A stretch of DNA of 64,000 nt from JAFGXT01 sp963677165 (GTDB lineage Bacteria > Verrucomicrobiota > Lentisphaeria > Victivallales > SZUA-371): positions 4,402,001 to 4,466,000 of the forward strand of contig CAXXSX010000002.1 of NCBI GenBank assembly GCA_963677165.2. Direction: 5' to 3'. Positions 59,910 through 64,000 of this stretch are shown here, in pieces. The translations under genes were made by a program, and so were the position numbers. Positions within the stretch are counted from its first letter, which is position 1. Every line of letters begins with the position of its first letter. The notes beneath the pieces are model-generated. The model saw only the letters and a list, made by a program, of their open reading frames with translations, was not told where the DNA came from and made no database searches.

Positions 59910-62075
59910 ATGAGACTGTATATCTTTTTTGCAGCAGTGTTATGTCTGGCTGTTGGAGTGAATGGAAAGGATGCGAACCCGGCTTATGACAGATATGGGC
60001 AGAAAACGTCGAAGAGTTGGTCTGGAAAGATAATATCCAATGATCAATTGAAAGCTGATGCAGAAGCAGATCGTAAGTATTATGCTTCTTTGCCGATACC
60101 CGAGAACCTCGACGAGTATGGCGGCTTAGCTGATTCAGGGAAAAAGCTTGGTTTGGCGGTTACCGGATATTTCCATATAGAAAAGGCGAGGGGACGTTAT
60201 GTGTTCGTAACTCCCATGGGAAATGCTTATTTTGCCGTTACAACTGGCGGTTTGATGACTTGGCATTCATTTATGGATTATAGAGGAAAGGAAAGGAAGT
60301 TTGCTGAATTTCCGGATAAAAAGAAATTTCGAAAGGCGTATAAATATAATCAGGTATCATTTTATGTGGCGAATCTGATTCGTAAGAATGGTGGTTTTGA
60401 CTACGGAAAATGGCGAACCATGTTTGCGGAGCGCCTCAAGCGTTGGGGATTTAATTCGTTCAGTGCCTACGGCCGTTGTCCTGGAAATGCCAGTGGCGAT
60501 AAAATTCCGGTGACACTGGTGCTCCAGAGCATCCGATCTCCGAAAAAACATCAGCGGTTAAGTTCGGGGTTCTTTGATGCTTATAATTCGCAGATTTGTT
60601 CTGAAATAGAAAACGCGTTGAAAAAGGAGATCGGCAATAACGCGAAAAATCCGTGGATTATCGGTTATATGGTTCAGAATGAACCGGATTTCAGTTATCT
60701 GGTGTTTGATATAGCCAAGGCTGATGGAGGTAAAATCGCGGCGAAGCGAAAACTTATTGAGTGGTTGAGGAATAAATATAAAACGATTGAAGCCTTCAAT
60801 AAGGCATGGAAGATGTCAGTAAAGAGTTTTGATGAATTGTCCGCGCCGCTGGCGCCGTTGACGGACCAGGCAAATATGGATATGAGAATGTTTATGGAAG
60901 TATTTTTAAATCACTATTACTGGACCGTGGTAAAGATGATTAAGAAATACGATCCCAATCATTTAGTCCTTGGGAGTCGCTGTCGTGTGCGAGATGCCTG
61001 CGATGAACTGGTTAACCGGAGTGCCGGGAAGTATTGTGATGTCGTTTCTGTTAATTATTACTGCTATGCTTTTAATAAAGATATCCCCCGGCGTGCTTTC
61101 AAGGAAAGCGGAAAGCCGGTTATGCTTACAGAGTGGTGTTATGATGTGAATGATCAGGGATTTGAGCAGGTGCTGCGTTCTGTTAAAGATCAGAAAACAC
61201 GTGGATTGGCTTACCGCAATTATATTGAAAATGCCGCTTCTCTTCCGTATGTAATAGGAGTGCAGTGGTGGTGCATGCTTGATAATCAGAATTTCGGAAC
61301 CAATACCGGATTGGTAAATGTTGTCGATCAGCCGTATAAACCCTTTCTGCGAAGTGTAACTGAGGCTAATCACGAAATCTATGATGTAATGTTTGGTAAA
61401 CGTAAGCCATTTCAATTTAATCACCCCAACTTTGTTGACTCCGGAAAAGAAAGGCGCCTGATTGGCGAGGTGCCCCGGGCTTTGCCTGGAATGACGGTCG
61501 ATGGACGTCAGGCGCCATGGCCTGACCGTCCAGCGACCCGGATTGGCTCGGAGAGAACGGTCCAGGGAAGTCAGGGGAAATATGAGTTTTCTGCGAATTA
61601 CTGGCTGTGTTATGATGATAAAAAACTTTATGTCTACATTGATGTGCTTGATGCAACCCCGAGGATTAATCCCGCGAAAAAGAATAAGCGGGGAATCTGG
61701 CATGGTGATGCGATTGAAATATTCGGCGGGAAGGTGGTTGATAAAGACGGACGTCGTCTGGCTTCGGACCGGCATCTGTTGATAAATATGGAGACAGGAC
61801 GACATTATTTCTGGGAACGGTCGCCAGTTCAGTATAAGATTGATGTTGCAATGCAGAATGCGCATGGCGGCAAAGGGTATGTTGCTGAAATTGGTATACC
61901 GCTGGCGGCATTTGGAATTGATGCCGTTAAACCAGGAATGCAAATGAGGTTTGATATTGGAGTTGACGATTCGGAAGACGCTAAGGCTTCAAGGAGCCGA
62001 CAGCTTATGTGGAACGGGACATCGGATAATTCCAGCCTGAGGAGTTACTGGGGAATGATCCGTTTCTCAGAATAG
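59910..62075 (+). CDS. Secreted agarase-like glycosidase with C-terminal CBM9-like domain
   Basis: About 721 residues from the ATG at 59910, one base after the upstream stop and with GGGAG six bases before it. A signal peptide (LYIFFAAVLCLAVGVNG) precedes the same modules as the upstream gene: YDRYGQKTSKSWSGKI, FVTPMGNAYFAV, GYMVQNEPDF (acid/base Glu) and PVMLTEWCYDVND (nucleophile). The C-terminal 190 residues are an extra domain: YEFSANYWLCYDDKKLYVYIDVLDATP, HGDAIEIFGG, YVAEIGIPLAAFGI, typical of CBM9-like carbohydrate-binding modules. So this is a tandem paralogue that gained or kept a binding module. It ends at a strong terminator. Confidence 0.85.
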   Translation: MRLYIFFAAVLCLAVGVNGKDANPAYDRYGQKTSKSWSGKIISNDQLKADAEADRKYYASLPIPENLDEYGGLADSGKKLGLAVTGYFHIEKARGRYVFVTPMGNAYFAVTTGGLMTWHSFMDYRGKERKFAEFPDKKKFRKAYKYNQVSFYVANLIRKNGGFDYGKWRTMFAERLKRWGFNSFSAYGRCPGNASGDKIPVTLVLQSIRSPKKHQRLSSGFFDAYNSQICSEIENALKKEIGNNAKNPWIIGYMVQNEPDFSYLVFDIAKADGGKIAAKRKLIEWLRNKYKTIEAFNKAWKMSVKSFDELSAPLAPLTDQANMDMRMFMEVFLNHYYWTVVKMIKKYDPNHLVLGSRCRVRDACDELVNRSAGKYCDVVSVNYYCYAFNKDIPRRAFKESGKPVMLTEWCYDVNDQGFEQVLRSVKDQKTRGLAYRNYIENAASLPYVIGVQWWCMLDNQNFGTNTGLVNVVDQPYKPFLRSVTEANHEIYDVMFGKRKPFQFNHPNFVDSGKERRLIGEVPRALPGMTVDGRQAPWPDRPATRIGSERTVQGSQGKYEFSANYWLCYDDKKLYVYIDVLDATPRINPAKKNKRGIWHGDAIEIFGGKVVDKDGRRLASDRHLLINMETGRHYFWERSPVQYKIDVAMQNAHGGKGYVAEIGIPLAAFGIDAVKPGMQMRFDIGVDDSEDAKASRSRQLMWNGTSDNSSLRSYWGMIRFSE

Positions 62076-62089
62076 AAGAGAGAGGGGAA

Positions 62090-62131
62090 GCACCATATGC
62101 ATATTGTTACATGCATATGGTGCTGTTTTTT
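62090..62131 (+). terminator. Terminator of the agarase-like operon
   Basis: Perfect 13-bp stem GCACCATATGCAT / ATGCATATGGTGC with an 8-nt loop, then a T run. The stop of the convergent trmO gene lies at its end. Confidence 0.95.
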
Positions 62132-62611
62132 CTAGGACTTGAAACGATCGTCCGATTTGATTTGTTCCGGATTTTTTCCTGCTTTATCATACCAGCCGTT
62201 ACGTTCCGATTTGATTTCATCGAACTGTGAAATGTAGGGTTTGATGTCAAGAATCGGAGTGCCGTCTATCAGATCGATTTCGCTGACCAGTAATTTATTA
62301 CTTTCGCGTCCGCGGATTCTGACGATAGATAGCCCGATTTGATTCGGGCGACGCGGCGCTCGAGTCGAGAACAGACCGTGGGGCTTTCTGTCTAGAAACG
62401 GCTCGATGGTTAACTTATAGCCATCCGATTTGTGCAGATAAAACAGTACATAGCAATGAGAAAATCCTTCAAGGTCCACAAGCCCTTCTTCAAATTCTTT
62501 GTCAATCTCCAGTTCGCCATCTGCATGCGACAGCCCCGAACCCTGTATCGGCATATTTTCAATCGTTGTGAATGGTGTATGAGCAATTCCGATAAATTTC
62601 AATTCAGGCAT
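62132..62611 (-). CDS. tRNA (N6-threonylcarbamoyladenosine(37)-N6)-methyltransferase TrmO family
   Basis: 159 residues from the ATG at 62611, chosen because GGAGAG lies just upstream within the longer frame that begins at 62626. The protein is a single TsaA/TrmO (UPF0066) beta-barrel domain: FIGIAHTPF at the N-terminus, DLEGFSHCYVLFYLHKSDG, and the signature STRAPRRPNQIGLSIV. E. coli TrmO methylates t6A37 of tRNA-Thr using SAM; this shorter form lacks the C-terminal extension, so tRNA methylation is likely but the exact substrate is inferred. It is convergent with the agarase-like operon. Confidence 0.88.
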   Translation of the reverse strand: MPELKFIGIAHTPFTTIENMPIQGSGLSHADGELEIDKEFEEGLVDLEGFSHCYVLFYLHKSDGYKLTIEPFLDRKPHGLFSTRAPRRPNQIGLSIVRIRGRESNKLLVSEIDLIDGTPILDIKPYISQFDEIKSERNGWYDKAGKNPEQIKSDDRFKS

Positions 62612-62755
62612 TGTATTTCTCTCCATTAGTCATTTAACTGACTTTATATGTAAAAATCAAAAATGTAAAGAGAAAAAAATTTTTAATTAAAACGGCTTGA
62701 TTCATTTTCAATGAGTGGTATATTTATTGAAGTGTTGATTGGCAAAGATTTTAAG

Positions 62756-62880
62756 TCATTCTTCGGGGCAGGGTGAAATTCCCGACCGGCGGTAACAGTC
62801 CGCGAGTCCGGCTTTATAAGCGGGACTGATATGGTGTGATTCCATAACCGACAGTACAGTCTGGATGAAAGAAGAGACGC
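62756..62880 (+). ncRNA. FMN riboswitch (RFN element)
   Basis: The conserved core is complete: TCTTCGGGGCAGGGTG, AATTCCCGACCGGCGGT, AGTCCGCGAG, a variable hairpin, GATATGGTGTGATTCC, ATAACCGACAGT, and CAGTCTGGATGAAAGAAGA closing the helix. The order and spacing match the RFN fold. A Rho-independent terminator follows about 30 nt later and ribBA follows that, so FMN binding should favour termination. Confidence 0.96.
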
Positions 62881-62905
62881 AGTTTTTTTATTTGTGTGTT
62901 ATTTC

Positions 62906-62938
62906 GCCCCGGATATTTATTTGTCCGGGGCTTTTTTA
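62906..62938 (+). terminator. Riboswitch-controlled terminator
   Basis: GCCCCGGA / TCCGGGGC stem with a 10-nt loop and six T, between the FMN riboswitch and ribBA. It is the expression platform of the switch. Confidence 0.92.
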
Positions 62939-63030
62939 TTTTCGCTTTTCTTCTTTCCATCCCTTGGAAATCGCCGGTCACCATATGAACAATTATTATT
63001 CGTTTTATTTATTAAGGAGTTTTTGTTAAA

Positions 63031-64000
63031 ATGGCTGTCAAGTTTGACAAAGTAGAGGACGTTGTAAGCGCAATGAAGCGTGGCGAACTGGTTATTATTA
63101 CAGATGATGAATCCCGCGAAAATGAGGGTGATCTGGTTTGTGCCGCATCGAAAGTAACCCAGGCTCATATCAACTTTATGGTTACACACGCTCGTGGTTT
63201 GGTTTGTGTTCCACTGCATCAGGAGATTGCCGACAGGATCGGACTTGTTAATCAATCTAGCGCGAAAGACCCTTTTCGGACCGCGTTCACCCAGAGTGTG
63301 GATGTTATCGAAGGTACAACCACTGGGATTTCCGCTGGTGACCGCGCACGTACTGTAGCCGCTTTGATTGATCCGGTATCGCGCAAGGATGATTTTGCCA
63401 TGCCTGGACATATGTTTCCGCTTGTTGCTAAGCCGGGCGGAGTTATGCAGCGTGCCGGACATACCGAAGCCGCAGTTGACCTGGCTCGCATTGCCGGTTT
63501 TACTCCGGCGGGGGTAATTTGCGAGATCATGAATGAAGATGGTTCGATGGCGCGTTTGGCGCAACTTGACGAATTCAGACAAAAACATAATTTAAAATGG
63601 TGCTCCGTTGCCGATCTTATCGCTTATCGCAGACGCAATGAAGTTCTGGTGAAACGTGGCGAATCAGCACAGCTGCCTACCGCTACAGGCGAATTTGAGA
63701 TTATCGTTTATCATTCTCAACTTGATGGACGCGAGCATATTGCGCTGGTACATGGAGATGTGAAAGGAAAAGAAAATGTGCTTGTCAGGGTACACAGTGA
63801 ATGTCTTACCGGTGATGTTTTTCACTCTGCACGCTGCGATTGTGGCGATCAGCTTCATCGTGCCATGGAAATGATTGTTGAGAATGGTGCAGGAGTTGTT
63901 GTATATATGCGTCAGGAAGGACGTGGAATTGGTCTGGGAAATAAGATTCATGCTTATAAGCTCCAAGATCAGGGACGCGATACCGTCGAAGCAAATTTGG
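63031..64000 (+). CDS. ribBA: Bifunctional DHBP synthase / GTP cyclohydrolase II, 3' end outside window
   Basis: The frame is open from the ATG at 63031 to the window edge (323 codons). The RibB part makes 3,4-dihydroxy-2-butanone-4-phosphate from ribulose-5-phosphate: DDESRENEGDL near residue 27, and THARGLVCVPL. Around residue 205 the RibA part begins: VHSECLTGDVFHSARCDCGDQL with the zinc cysteines, and YMRQEGRGIGLGNKIHAY. The fusion is common. AAGGAG is 11 nt before the start. Expression is controlled by the FMN riboswitch and terminator directly upstream. The remaining C-terminal GTP cyclohydrolase residues lie beyond the window. Confidence 0.97.
   Translation, partial: MAVKFDKVEDVVSAMKRGELVIITDDESRENEGDLVCAASKVTQAHINFMVTHARGLVCVPLHQEIADRIGLVNQSSAKDPFRTAFTQSVDVIEGTTTGISAGDRARTVAALIDPVSRKDDFAMPGHMFPLVAKPGGVMQRAGHTEAAVDLARIAGFTPAGVICEIMNEDGSMARLAQLDEFRQKHNLKWCSVADLIAYRRRNEVLVKRGESAQLPTATGEFEIIVYHSQLDGREHIALVHGDVKGKENVLVRVHSECLTGDVFHSARCDCGDQLHRAMEMIVENGAGVVVYMRQEGRGIGLGNKIHAYKLQDQGRDTVEANL

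Noticed and set aside
60963..61943. 326-codon minus-strand open frame inside the second agarase-like gene
   Set aside because: Shadow frame: the plus strand holds catalytic motifs and a CBM9-like domain throughout this span.
62917..63588. 223-codon minus-strand open frame over the riboswitch terminator and ribBA
   Set aside because: It is antisense to ribBA motifs (DDESRENEGDL) and crosses the terminator; not a gene.
1..64000. tRNA/rRNA genes, CRISPR arrays, insertion sequences, prophage
   Set aside because: Intergenic stretches were read for TTCGANTC-type tRNA arms, regularly spaced direct repeats and transposase or integrase motifs; none was found. An automated tRNA scan would be more sensitive than reading by eye.

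Overview
The window looks like the chromosome of an anaerobic or facultative bacterium of the PVC superphylum, most likely a Lentisphaerota/Victivallis-type organism. The clues are three stand-alone type II pseudopilin-like proteins with the FTLIELLVVIAIIAILA leader, many LacI/GntR-type regulators beside glycoside hydrolases, a sialate O-acetylesterase and a sialidase-like protein, a eukaryotic-type Ser/Thr kinase, two sigma54 activators, and ferredoxin-linked 2-oxoacid metabolism (IorAB). The taxonomic call is an inference from gene content, not from a marker gene. No tRNA, rRNA, CRISPR array, transposase or phage gene was seen.

Layout. 1-1335: 3' part of an ankyrin-repeat gene. 1542-2864: xylA with its own terminator. 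3128-7074: iorA-iorB-paaK-ACT operon for aryl-pyruvate/aryl-acetate metabolism, followed by thrC. 8590-12880: a sigma54 promoter with two upstream activator sites drives an EF-hand, Gly-rich lipoprotein gene, followed by a sensor kinase and an NtrC-type regulator. 12887-13525: class II aldolase (-). 13766-16265: hybrid kinase plus pseudopilin. 16282-20754 (-): Ala/Glu-rich unknown, citrate synthase, HtpG. 21061-23936: GntR/LacI regulator plus GH35 beta-galactosidase. 24034-28429 (-): ankyrin lipoprotein, small membrane protein, MnmG, conserved unknown. 28738-32026: PTS IIA, a small lipoprotein, HisI (-), pteridine-reductase-like SDR, parvulin. 32327-34402 (-): sialate O-acetylesterase. 34673-35596: coiled-coil secreted protein. 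35741-38994 (-): sigma54 activator, Ser/Thr kinase and tiny lipoprotein operon. 39224-42438: C39-like membrane protease, AraC regulator (-), GH13. 42501-46202 (-): two lipoproteins and a divergent NAD+ DNA ligase. 46342-50245: LtaS/OpgB-like enzyme and CstA. 50309-55748 (-): HDOD protein, small membrane protein, sialidase-like protein with its LacI repressor, pseudopilin. 56194-62075: GntR/LacI-type regulator, pseudopilin and two paralogous agarase-like glycosidases. 62132-62611 (-): TrmO. 62756-64000: FMN riboswitch, terminator and the 5' part of ribBA.

How the genes work together. The clearest regulatory logic is in two carbohydrate loci. In both, a LacI-type effector-binding regulator has a -10 box flanked by inverted-repeat arms (54913-54947 and 56134-56175), which fits autorepression. 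For the second regulator the same motif recurs at the promoter of the pseudopilin/glycosidase genes (57405-57422). A third locus, the EF-hand/two-component cluster, has a near-perfect -24/-12 promoter with tandem palindromes three helical turns apart, so the adjacent NtrC-type protein is the natural candidate activator. Several gene starts in this annotation were moved to an internal ATG because of a ribosome binding site or promoter; these choices are stated per gene.
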